This document shows, in pieces, positions 48,070 to 60,100 of a stretch of 64,000 bases of DNA (positions are counted from its first letter, which is position 1; every line of letters starts with the position of its first letter). Made by a program: the position numbers and the translations under genes. The DNA is from Apostichopus japonicus. Lineage: Eukaryota > Echinodermata > Holothuroidea > Aspidochirotida > Stichopodidae. The DNA is taken from the NCBI RefSeq assembly GCF_037975245.1, contig NC_092574.1, positions 1,442,001 through 1,506,000 of the forward strand, written 5' to 3'. The notes beneath the pieces were generated by a model. The model had not been told where the DNA came from. It searched no databases and saw nothing but the letters and a program-made list of their open reading frames with translations.

Positions 48070-51000
48070 TCAAACGATACGATTCTGTTCAATTTGACAA
48101 GAGTTTCGTGGTGTAGATAAAGCTGTTGTGTTTGTTTTAGGAAGAATTGATTTTTTTTTCGTCCGACGTATCGTAAAAAAGGCAGGGTTAGTATGAGCGT
48201 AAATAAAAGGATTGATGGTACATCCCAAGTAAGCAAGCAAACGGAGAACTCCTAATGAAATCACAACAAGTCTCCATCTTAAAGGAGTTTTTTGGAGGAA
48301 GTAAGGGCGAAGGTCAAGAGCGGATAAATATATTTGATATGGTCCCCACCCAATAAAAAATACCAAGACTATAATAATCACCATCTTGGTTAATTTTTTG
48401 GACTGAGTCTCTGCATTCTTTTGCAAAGTCCCATTGGCTGTCACCATCGACTTCCTCCGTAAGAACGTATTCCGCTTGCGATTAGTGGCAATAATTTTAG
48501 CGTACGATATCAGAATGATTCCACCAGGAATAATCAACATAGGTAGCAATCGTAGAGACGAGAACATCTTCCTGCGTAATGGTATCGGTACAAAACTCGT
48601 CACTGTATCGCCTGTAACATGAAGAACTCCAAACAGAATAGGAACGTACAAGATCGCCGAAACTAGAAAACAAAAAGACGGAAACATGAATTATAATGTG
48701 GATGAAGAAATATCAGTGATTAATTTCAAAGGAAAATGTAAAAGAAATAAGCGTATATTCATAAACATATCTTATGAATAACGAATGGAGTATCCAAGCT
48801 GAAAGAAACAATCTACCACCGATGTCTACTACATATGTACAGTTCCTAGCCCTCTAATCTTACACACCAACAATCTACCACCGAAGTCTATTACATATGT
48901 ACAGTTCCTAGCCCTCTAATCTTACACACCAACAATCTACCACCGAAGTCTATTACATATGTACAGTTCCTAGCCCTCTAATCTTACACACCAACAATCT
49001 ACCACCGAAGTCTATTACATATGTACAGTTCCTAGCCCTCTAATCTTACACACCAACAATCTACCACCGAAGTCTATTACATATGTACAGTTCCTAGCCC
49101 TCTAATCTTACACACCAACAATCTACCACCGATGTCTATTACATATGTACAGTTCCTAGCCCTCTAATCTTACACACCGACAATCTACCACCGATGTCTA
49201 CTACATACGTACAGTTCCTAGCCCTCTAATCTTACACACCAACAATCTACTACCGATGTCTACTACATACGTACAGTTCCTAGCCCTCTAATCTTACACA
49301 CCAACAATCTACCACCGATGTCTACTACATATGTACAGTTCCTAGCCTTCTAATCTTATACACACCAACAGTCTACCACCGATGTCTACTATATATATAC
49401 AGTTCCTAGCCTTCTTATCTTACACACCAACAATCTACCAACCATTCTCCTTGTTTGGAGGGCTGATGTAAACAATTACGGTTTGAAGATTGTCAATCAT
49501 AACATACTGCGTTGATATGGTATCTACGGTGTGTATCATTAGTACATGTATAATATGTGTTCATTGTAATGGTATAGCGTTAGATATAGTCAGCCATGTT
49601 TGAGTGTTTCTTACTGATCCAAGTAGCTCCACATATCCACCATACTCTTGCAGATGTCCACTCGGCCCTTGCCTTCAGTGGATGGATAATGAACTGGTAT
49701 CTCGTATATGACATGGCCGCCAGAACAAAGGCTGTGGCTTGAACGCATACCTAACGACAAACAAGGAGAAGAAAGATCAACAATGTGATAATATCTTGAC
49801 TGGTTTTATGTTTCTGCAGATAACTGGCAAAACATTCTCATAAGCGTATAGGAACAGATGGCAAAGTGGCAGCTCCCTCACTTTTCGAAGTGGGACGGGG
49901 GAGGAGTTTTTTGTTCTCTCTCGCTTTTTGAACGATAGATGCACTCCACGGAAAGCTCGGACAGGCAGTTGGATCTTTGCATTGGCAAGACCTCCGTACC
50001 ATATACGCTTTTATGTGACAGTGATAACCGTGTGTCTGCTTTCAATACGAGTATATGTAAATGCAACGCATTGGGTTGTAAACACGGTAACTCAAAAGTA
50101 CGCGATGGATAGATCCATGTTTCGATGAATAGATGCACCTTACTGATATATACACCTATTCAAATTGGTGGAGGTCAAATGTCACTTAAGGTGAACATAC
50201 TAGTCAAACCCCGATAACCTTCTAAACACGATGTAAACCCTAGGATGAACTGCCACTTGTAATGTAGGCCCACCCTAGTGATTACATGAACCACAATTAT
50301 TTTTCTGTGTAGGTCAAACGTCACTTGAGGTCAACAAAGGACAGAGTCTGCAAACTTGTAACCGATATATATAATTTCCAAAGTCAAGTTTAGATTAGCT
50401 CTTTACCATACAGGTTTGTGGATTCAGTTTATTGAACATAATGATCGTATTATTTTCCTGTGGAGGCCAGAGGTCAACTAAGATCAACTTTTGACAACCT
50501 TGTAAGCATAGATAACTCCAAAAGTAAAGCTTGGATACTTGGTAGCGTATGTGGACACACCTTATTGAGTACACGACATTTCTATTAGAAGTTTTCGTCT
50601 AAAAATTGTCACTAATATTAACTTTACTAATTTAATAATAACTTTGAAAGTTCGAGGAACAATCGACATTTCGAAATATTATATATTTTTTTTTATATTT
50701 TACCTCAGATTCGGCTATACTATATGTTGAGCTCCTACATGCTTTATCTTAAAAAAATCGCCTATTTTCTCTTAAAAATAAGTTATTTCTCGAAATTACT
50801 ACTCTTTTCATGGGAAACTTCAACTTGTTCTTCAAACATTTTAACTTTTATAATAAATGTTCGGCTTCTTATAACACAAATTCGACCATTTTAGCCAAAA
50901 ATTGATTTCCCTTGTCAACAGACAAAAAATAGCAGTGGGTTAGTGAAACAAAAGAACTTGATTTCATAAACAATTCGTTTGATAATGCAAAGGAACCCGC

Positions 51001-51799
51001 TGAATGGCCAAGCACTGTCGTGGAGGGTGCATTATATGGGCCGGTATAGCATCTACAAAAGCATATTGTTCTTCTAAGCAAATCCACAATTGGCTACCAC
51101 CCCCACCCCCCTACGCCCCACCTGGCCACACCCATTTTGTGTTATCTTCTTGATTGATTATTTATATTTTCTTCTAAAATAACTTGAGCCGGCGTTCCGT
51201 ATTATTGACTGAGCATCCCAGACATTTAGCATTTTAAAGTAAACAAGAATGACATATGCCTAAGAAACAAAATTAGTTGTACATGTATGCTAGAAATAGT
51301 CATTAGATATATTGTTAATACATCCCAGCTGTGTGTTGTTTTGCTCCTGACTACACTCATACATTGAACATAGGGCGTGCAATATACTTACGTGTTGTAG
51401 ATATTGAACACAGTAAATCAGAATGATGTTCTGGTAGTATCCGACAGTATACATGGTGATAACTCTAGTAGTCAGTAAAGCAACTAGTACAAGGAGATCC
51501 GACATAGCTAAATTGGTGATGAAATAGTTTGATGGAGTACGTAATATCGACGAAACACACATCTTAACAAAGATCAAAAGATTAGCTATTATGCCAATCA
51601 AAGCAATCAAAGAATATAAAACACCAAAATAAAACTCTGCTCTACCAGTGAAAACACGCAGTTCACGCAGTGTTTCATTGTTGTGAGTATACACGTAGGA
51701 TGAGTTTTCGAAATCAGTCCAAATATCTCGTCGGATACGGTCGTCAAAGTTCTCCGAGTTGGCCAAACTTGAAGGACCCAAGAACATTTCGTCAAACAT
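48070..51799 (-). CDS. Class A (rhodopsin-like) GPCR, kisspeptin/galanin-receptor-like, complete
   Basis: Three coding exons on the minus strand: 51392-51799 (start ATG at 51799), 49615-49750 and 48070-48662. Splice sites are GT-AG, phases 0 and 1 agree, and the product is 378 aa. The N-terminus carries glycosylation sequons NSSY (N32) and NETL (N41). Seven membrane segments are visible: TM1 with GIIANLLIF, TM2 with NLAMSD (D101), TM3 starting at C130 and running through CVQATAFVLAAMSYTRY, TM4 with WWICGATW, TM5 with P227, TM6 with FFIGWGPY, TM7 with NPFIYA. The QYLQHVCVQAT context at TM3 resembles kisspeptin (GPR54), galanin and allatostatin-A receptors, so the ligand is probably a peptide (inference). 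Oddities: the DRY motif reads TRY, and I see no cysteine in extracellular loop 2 to pair with C130. Intron 2 holds a 62-bp minisatellite. Exact subfamily is unproven. Confidence 0.9.
48800..49440. repeat. 62-bp minisatellite in GPCR intron 2
   Basis: About ten copies of a 62-bp unit (AACAATCTACCACCGAAGTC, then ATGTACAGTTCCTAGCCCTC, then TAATCTTACACACC). Central copies are nearly identical; edge copies are diverged. Confidence 0.96.
50160..50530. repeat. Dispersed repeat with AGGTCA half-sites, in GPCR intron 1
   Basis: AGGTCA occurs at 50311-50316, 50328-50333 and 50471-50476, with AGATCA at 50481-50486. Wording such as CAGAGGTCAACTAAGATCAA matches the inverse of the segment at 55680-55730. 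Probably an old transposon family. Confidence 0.5.
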
Positions 51800-52810
51800 T
51801 TGAAAAGTCTCTCATGCAGTGAATTAGTTGAAGAAAATGGCTGTAAGTTCACTTTGAAGTTGAGAACAAAAGTCAGCGTCCGATTAGAAAGGTATATTGG
51901 TAAGAATGTGAATCTGCAACTAGAAAACATGGAGTGATATAAAAATGTTCCATGAGTGTGTGTTGTAAGTTGACCACACATGCCAGGATATGAAATAAAG
52001 AACTGTCACTATGAGTCAACGCAGCCCGCATCTTAGAACTATAAACTCTCCCCCTGTTGGGCAATGATCCATATAACTATACCATCCGTATTGTGTGACA
52101 CCTTGTTGTTACCAAGCAATAAACTCGATACTTGCTTTCCTGATAGGAAGTGAACTTGGTTGATTCTTCGTAGGAACTTGCGTGACAACGGAATAGTGTA
52201 TATTCTGCATCATGTCGTCATAGCACATAATATTTCGACACTGTTTTAAAACTGAAAGTTCTGGTACGTTCAGTATGGGCAAAGGACTGAATTCCCAAGT
52301 TGAAAGAATACATTGATTTGCAAGAAACTTTTAAGTTTCAAGGAGATGAAGGAATGGTGAATATGGTAATTCATTCATGTCATGGATGGCTAAAATTGTC
52401 GAGCTAAGTCACTGAAAATCACAGCATACTGACAGCTAGCGACATATTGTGAGGGAAAAGAGGGAATTATAGAAGGGACAGAGCATAAATTGTTCATTAT
52501 AGTTATCGTCTGTTTAAAGCAAATTATCTTTTTAATATTATGTATGTAAGCCAAGTTATTAACTTTTCTCACAACTAATTAGTGGGCAGCTTCCTGTTTT
52601 ACACTTCGCATATACGCATGCGTGTCTTCAGTTCTGAAAGTCAATTAGGCGGACCAGCTACGCCCTGTTACTAATACCGGTATCCATATAGCTTTGTCAC
52701 ATCAAAATGAACCGCAAAAGAAAGGAAACCGTTCTGGTGAAATTTAGGCTAGCATAGCAATAAAACAATAGCATTTGTGATCATGTTCCGGTGGTTTACC
52801 GCCATCAGCA
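51800..52810. other. Upstream region of the GPCR, no gene seen
   Basis: The region 5' of the receptor start codon. No TATA box or upstream exon could be assigned. Confidence 0.45.
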
Positions 52811-52818
52811 CCGGTTTA

Positions 52819-53193
52819 CAGTGGCGTAGGAAGGTACTTTTGAGTGGGGGGCTGAAGACTGATGGCCGGCCTGGGGGAGGGGTCTAAGGGGAGGGGGTGT
52901 CCCCCTCCCCTTTGGAATTTTTTTGCATTTCCAGGTGGCCTCAGATGCAATTTGGTGCAATATAGCACACTTCAACACCCACTCCATTTTGTAAAGAATT
53001 TTGCATTTTCACCTGGCCTTAGATGCAATTTGGTGCTTCAAATGAGATTTTTTTCTCATTTGGAAATGAAAAAGGGGTTTTCTGACTTGCGGAGCGGGGG
53101 GGCGGAACGATACTTCCGCCCCCACATTTTTCACTGGGGGGGGGGGGGGCTGGCGCCCCCCAGCCCCCCCCCCCCCCGGTTCCTACGCCCTTG
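52819..53193. mobile_element. hAT MITE, intact copy of the outer nest family
   Basis: Ends CAGTGGCGTAGGAAGG and CCTACGCCCTTG, identical 8-bp flanks CCGGTTTA (52811-52818 and 53194-53201), 375 bp. Closely matches the outer element at 18022-19413 with its insertion removed. Confidence 0.95.
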
Positions 53194-53201
53194 CCGGTTT
53201 A

Positions 53202-56200
53202 CATTCATGTTATCAGAGAACAGTGAGATGAATATGGCCAACTGCAAACCCTGTCAACAAAGTAACTAAAAACTCAAGTTAGTTTTTTATATAAAATTGC
53301 ATCTTGCACAGTATCTATGCACATTAAGGTAATACAATTAATTTTTTTTTTGAAAGCTGGGCATTTATGTCATTTATGGTTGTTAAAGGTAAAATTTGGC
53401 GCCAGCATATTGATAATTTAAAGGATGTTAATGCTAACTGTGTCAAAAAGTATCTGAATTTTTGATTTATTGATTGAGTTAAGTGACATTAATGAAGTTT
53501 TTAAAGTTTCTAAAAAAAATGTGAAATAAGGCCAAAGACGAAGAAAAAGGAGCAACTTCGGCCCGTCGCGGTTTTGAGATACAAATATTTTGTTTTGTAC
53601 GACTAAATACTTTTTATCAATGTGATAATTTTGAAAACAATATCAGGAATTAATGCCCTTTAACATAGACAGCAAAATTATTGATTGAGGGTTGAACCAT
53701 GTAATCACTCCTTCATAACTATATGAGATGAAAATTCCATTCGTCGCACTTGTATTATTTTTATTTTGTTGTTGAAATAAAGAATGTTCAACTTAATAAA
53801 AAGAGCTATTTTATTTCACTTTGTCCGTTCCGTATCAGATTATAAACCCCTTCTATGCATTGAGAATGGAATCAAGCTCCAATCAATGTTGACAACAATG
53901 TACAAATGTTCAATGGTTCCGGTAAACTCTGTTTTGTTGATTCCGTCTGTCGTATTTATAAATTGTGTGGACATTACAACTAACGTATATATTCGATATT
54001 TATGGTTTGTTTCTTGTTGAAATATAACTACAGTGGTCAGTCGAATTCTGTTTGTCGCAAATACCGGAGGTTTTGGATTTGGCCCAATAAATATGATACA
54101 GAAGTTAGGTAATCACTGCGTTGTCCCCAAATATGAATGTCAGGTACTTATCACCAATGCTGAAACTTCAATAAGCATTTTACTGCCAATCTTAAAGTGG
54201 ATGTCCACACTGCAGTATTTTGTCTATTTTAACAACCCCAAGCTGGGGAAATTTTTGACGGAAAACCGGTACCCTAGAAGAACGTCTAGTAAGTTTGAAC
54301 CAATACTGATGACCTTAAACGATTGCGATTCCAACAGAACATCTATAGCCCAAAAGACCGGAAGCGCACTTGGCAGATGAAAATCACTTTTTGTGAGAGT
54401 GTATTCTAATACAACAATATTACCTTATAAGTTCTGATTATAGAACAAAACTAGATATGAAACCTCAACAGATTTAGATGATCCACGACAACATTTTGAT
54501 TAATTCTGCATGACCGCCACCCCCCCCCCCCCCCACTTCTCACCTGCAACGGCATTTATAAGCGATGAGTCCTATATACTCCTCTACTATGGTTCTATTC
54601 CTCAAGTTCGGTTCAAACAATATATACAAGAGCAATGCAGTATAGTATTATCACAAACCGAGTCCTGTTAATGCAGTTATTTTGCTGTCGCGATATAATA
54701 ATTTCCGATCGCAATGAGACAATTTGAATGGCTGCCCTGGCTGGTCGTAGGAAGAACTTTCTGTCCTCATTTTGTGATCAACTGTTATGGAAATCGTTTT
54801 CAAAGCACCAAAACATTTGTGATTTAGGGATGTACGGTTACAAGCCTATAGCATTGGTATTATTTAAGTATATATTAAAATAATAAGAATTAATAATTTG
54901 AACAAATCCAGTTTTTTCAGACACATGAAATCCATGCCAAAGAAAGAGGTAGTTCAGTCTTACTGATATAAATCATAATGGCGAGATTTGTAATACGAAC
55001 TCCAACAACACCCATGAAAAGTGATCTCACGAATATAAATAACGTAGTCCTGTGGGAGACAATAAGAAGCCATTAGTGACAAGTGCCAATAGCATCTTCC
55101 AAACGCCCCTCTCAAGATAAGTTACAGCGAGAACAATATGGAACTGACACAGAGATGGCGGAAGAGGAATGCATCAGGTTGGAGGGACAGTCGAGGACAG
55201 TCAGACGGACTACGAACTGAGGAGACCCTTTACAAAATAAATTACCTCAAAAAAGGTCAACACCTTTAGACATTGAAATGAATCTTCCGTCCATTTCATA
55301 CCACAAATTCCAGTCACGAATAACAAAGGGCGCTTTCTTAGCACAAAGACATAACGACCACCATAACACCAACATAGTTAGAGCTTTATTGCCACGTTAC
55401 AAGGACATTACATGCGCACAAGATTTTCAAGTTGTGCTTAAAAGGCAAACGGTTTGTTGTACTCAGTACGTTGAAGTGACATACTATGTATGAAGTATTC
55501 ATGCGTTGCTTTGAAGTTATCATGTTTACAATGTTTTCTGACATTACCCCCTCTTGATCTCAGAGACTTTTGACCTCTATTGTAAACAAAACAGTTCTTC
55601 TACTCTCTAAGGAGGATCTACATGCTGAGTGTGAAGTCAATCCAAGCTTTGCTTTTTGAAGGTTATTTGAATTTATAACTTTTCAGACTTTGACCTCTGG
55701 TGACCTCAAATGACCTTTGACCGTCGCAGGTTACAACAGGGTCTTCTACTCATTATGCTGCATCCGTATGACGTCCACAGTAATGTTCATACACAGACAA
55801 GAAAAGACAGAGATTTGGGATCCATTATTTAACAATTTCATTGGTACATTTTCTTCTCTGTATCCCGTTAAATCTTAGAAGAACAGGGATTGTTTCTTTT
55901 CAAAGGTTAAAAATTAGCAAAGCAACAAGGATAACTTAAAAATTTATGAACAGAGTATGAAAGAACCCCCCAAAAAGAAGAAGCTCCATTAGGATGTGAA
56001 AGGCAGCGACATAAGGATTAAAAGTCCTGTGGTCTACCAATTAACAGTGCTATCCAGCCCTTAGTTGGTGTCAGTCTCTATACAGATATTTGCTGCGTGC
56101 AAGTTTGAAACCACAGTCCCTTCTACATCGTGTTACCAGGAATGGCACACAGTATAAAATCACTAAGCTCTTCTGGAAATTCCCTTGACCATTCTCCCCA

Positions 56201-57183
56201 GAATTCGGAGTATAATACTGGCCTGGGTTGCTTGGGAGGTCACATCTAACAATTAGCAAACCCAAAAAGAGCTATTTGTAAGTCAAGCTATGACCACATT
56301 TTCACAATGACAATATTGGGATCTCAATTACCAGATATCAGTTTTAAAGGCGATATTAGCAATATCATACAATTGAACTGCCTATGAGGTAAAGTGATAT
56401 GTATATGAAATAAATATCTGCTGGTATACAGTATCAATAAAGCAGTTTACAGAATATTAGATTACCTGACTGTAAGCTTGTCATATAACTCAAGGTAATG
56501 GAATATCATCTATCAAGTTGTCCATGAAAGGTACAATCACAACTTATAACATATATGCTGTTTTTTCCAAATTTGTTTTCACATAAAATAAAATAAGTAT
56601 TTTAATATTACATCAGTTGCTGTGACTACTGTGTTGTTAAGTTCTGAAGGGTTTATAATGTAAACTAAACAAGGAAAGTTTCTGCAGTTTTCAACTTTCT
56701 TTCATTATATTAAAGTTGTCTTATATATAATTACTGGTATCGTTATTACTTACTCATCAATTCAATTGTATCTATAATAACAACAATGTGGATATCTAAC
56801 ATAAAGTCAAACACTCTAGTTCATATGGTCTCCCATTGTAACATGCACAGTATATTCAAAGTGAACACCATCATTTGGATAGTTCACTTTAATCCTGCTT
56901 GCCAGCTTGAAATTGAAGAAGTTCTACACACTATCTCTCGTGAATTTAAAAAGGAAGCTTGAGGAGAGGAAGAGGTACAGAGAACTTGACACAATCAAGT
57001 AAAAACTACAAGTTTAGAGTTAAAAAGGAATATTATTAAATTTCAATATTATGTATACATGTACACTATACACTTTGTACACAATGCCGTGCCAGTTTTT
57101 GTTGTTCATCTGGTGGGTAACATCAAACCTCTGCACAGTGCACTGGAGAGGGGTGAGGTAGCTGCTGGGATGCCCACTCACTA
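53202..57183. other. Intergenic between GPCR and TTC29 3' end
   Basis: An ORF at 54033-54380 has no recognisable domain. A C-run at about 54520-54534. A dispersed repeat with TGACCT at 55691, 55701 and 55711. The part nearest 57183 is presumably TTC29 3' UTR; no poly(A) signal could be assigned on the minus strand. Confidence 0.45.
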
Positions 57184-60100
57184 TCAGCCTTCTTCTCCTT
57201 GATCTAAGTAACAAAGAGAGCATGACAAGCTGGTAAGAATATGTTTTAAAGAAATAAAAGGATAATGAACAAGGTCAGCATTAATGGGAGTGAGGCCATT
57301 TGTAGAAAGATCCATATAAAAACCTTAAGAGAGTGAATGTAAATGACAAACCCAATGATATGGTCTATATTTAACCATAGACTTCTGCTGATTCCAGTGA
57401 CACTAACACTCAGTTTGCTTCAAATTTGTGATATTAAAAAGTGATTATGACCTTTAATTAAACCAGATATCACTCATCAGAAGGAGTCCCTGCTAAGGAG
57501 AGACAGGTATAGTCTCCAAATTAACAATTATAATGGGGCATAGACTGTAATTTAATACACATCGAGCTTGAAGTTTCATAAATGGCATCTCTAATATTGA
57601 AAAGATTGCAATGGCTCCATTCTTACTATCAACTGCATCAAAACCAATGTGCAGCATTGGAAGTAAAATTCAGTTATACCTTGCATGACATCAACAAATT
57701 CTTCTTTCCTGACATCCTTCCACTCCATCAGTCTGCTAGAGGACGGCCTGGCTTCATGTTCAACTAACATTGCAAATGAACCAAATGACAGATGGGCACT
57801 CGCAATCCCAAACAGCACTCTGGTGGCCTCTATGTTACTGGAGTCGCCAGTGCTGCGTGCAGTTGTATAGGCTTTTCCAAAGAAGTGTGATGCTTTATCA
57901 TACTGGCCCTGCAAGCATATCAAATATGGTTGGTAACTTGGTACATACTAAATTCACGCTTTAAATGCTTTTTACTTCTGTAAACGGTACATTGTTATGA
58001 AACTAATTTTATTTACAATCTTTTGTGCTAACACTGACAAACTAAAGGATTCTTAAACAAGTGCTGATAAAGACATCCATAGGATAGCAATCTTGTTTGC
58101 CAATATTTATAAATGTTCAACTCATCACTATGCACACAAGATACTGATGCACTAAATAACTGGAGCTCTGATGCATTCAAATAACACTGAAGATAAGTCA
58201 TATAATGATAAACTTATTAAATCTGTTAATATGAAGTCAAAATAAGTAGTTTATGGTCTGTGTATATTTGTGATGTCATGAAATGGCCATGGTAGGAAGG
58301 ATATCAGTAACATAAGTATTGGGTTTGGAATATGATGTTATGCATAAATTTGTTATTGAACACTTCTCACAACATGATGTACAACATGTTTAAATACCTT
58401 TCAATCAGAACAGAAGAAGAATTGAATGGATTTTGTGACATTTCAATGTAACATTATTCATAACCTGAAGGTGTCTACAATGTGAGGTTACATTTTAAAT
58501 GAGATAATACTATTTTCCTGCACAAAACAAGACAAATATAGCGTCATCTCCATATCATGTTAAGTATAAAGTTGAATATCTAATAGCAAAATGTAAATCA
58601 ACATAACATGTTAATGTTTAATCATGGAAGTTCAAAGCTAATTTACGAGACATATTTTGTTTTTTGCACAAGAACCAATGTTTGCCTTAATCCTGTCAGA
58701 GATCACCCACTGAGTCTCTTTTTTTTATTTGCAGTCTATGGTCTTGTCTGACAAATATAATTTATGTCATGTATCCAAATCTCTGGACTGTTTTATTTGT
58801 TTACAACAGAGAGGTATAGGTTGTTTTCCATGTGACATAGGAGCACACTCAGTTGTCAAAAGACAATTCTGCCAAGTTGAGGTTGTTTTGCCAATTCCAG
58901 TGACATGGTAAGCTGTCAATAATGACTGGGGCAGAAAACCTAAAACATGCGAGTATATTTCAAACAAGTTTTCTTTTGTTTTTGAGGCGCTATACAGCCA
59001 CCAACTATTTTGCCTTAAAAGTTTCCTCAAATTTTGGTATGTACCTTTTATTTAATTTTACGTCAAAATTTCTACAATTCTATCTCAACGTTTCGGCTAT
59101 TTGCTCAAACCTTCAACATCCCATACAATAATTTCAACTTCTTAAACCAACATTTCAGCTTTTCACTTTGAATTTTTGGCTATTTCATCTTAAATTTTTC
59201 CTTCCTGAAATTCTGAGTTTGACACCAAAATTTAGGATCTTTACATGGCAGTTTCAAAGCTGTTAATTTAAATTTGGAGATGTCTCATCACAAAATATTG
59301 ACTTTTTTATTTAGCTGTTCAGTTGTTGAAATTATTAACTTTACAACAAATTGTATCTTCATAAATTCTCCATATTTTAACCTCAACAGTTAACTCAATA
59401 TTTCAAAGAAAAGTTAGAATTTTGCCTACAGTAATCATGACACTTAAAATATGAACATTTCATTGCCTGGTAGTCTTTTGCTAATACAACAGAATTACTT
59501 GAATTATCCATCAGTACCATGGAATGCATCTCAAGTTAGAAAAGTGAGAGAGCAGGAACGTACTTTTGCCACACCCCCCCACCCTTGTCCGTATGCCAAT
59601 GCATACTATACACCAATGGACATCCTAGCTCTTTTCTATCTTAAAGTTACATAGGCTGTCAGTCAAAATATCTCCACACAAATAGGTCGAAAGCAGTAAA
59701 CTTACCAAAGAGTTATAAATTGAACCCAAACAACTGCATGCTTGACAATGTGCCTTCTGTTGCTCTGTTTGTTCAGCAACCTCCACAAACATTTCGAGAT
59801 AACGCACTGCTTCCTCCAACTTCCCTTGCCTAAAGGTAAACAAGAGAGCAGACACTCCAAGTATTCACTTACAGGTACAAAATATGAAAACAAAAGGGAA
59901 TAACAAACCACAGCACCAACAGGTGTTGACGTACAAATGTATGAGAACAAATTAGTCATTAATTTTATTTTATTTATGATTTTCAGAGTTGACTTGGTTG
60001 TTTACATATACCGACAATCACACAAGATATGCTTTCCAAATGCTGTGTCATTAAAACCTGTCGCAGCAATCAATAAAACTATCATTTTGTGGGTCAATAA

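Noticed and set aside
54033-54380. 115-codon ORF with MVSRILFVANTGGFGFG start
   Set aside because: The Gly-rich start suggested a nucleotide-binding loop, but nothing further supports a family and no splice context or homology was seen.
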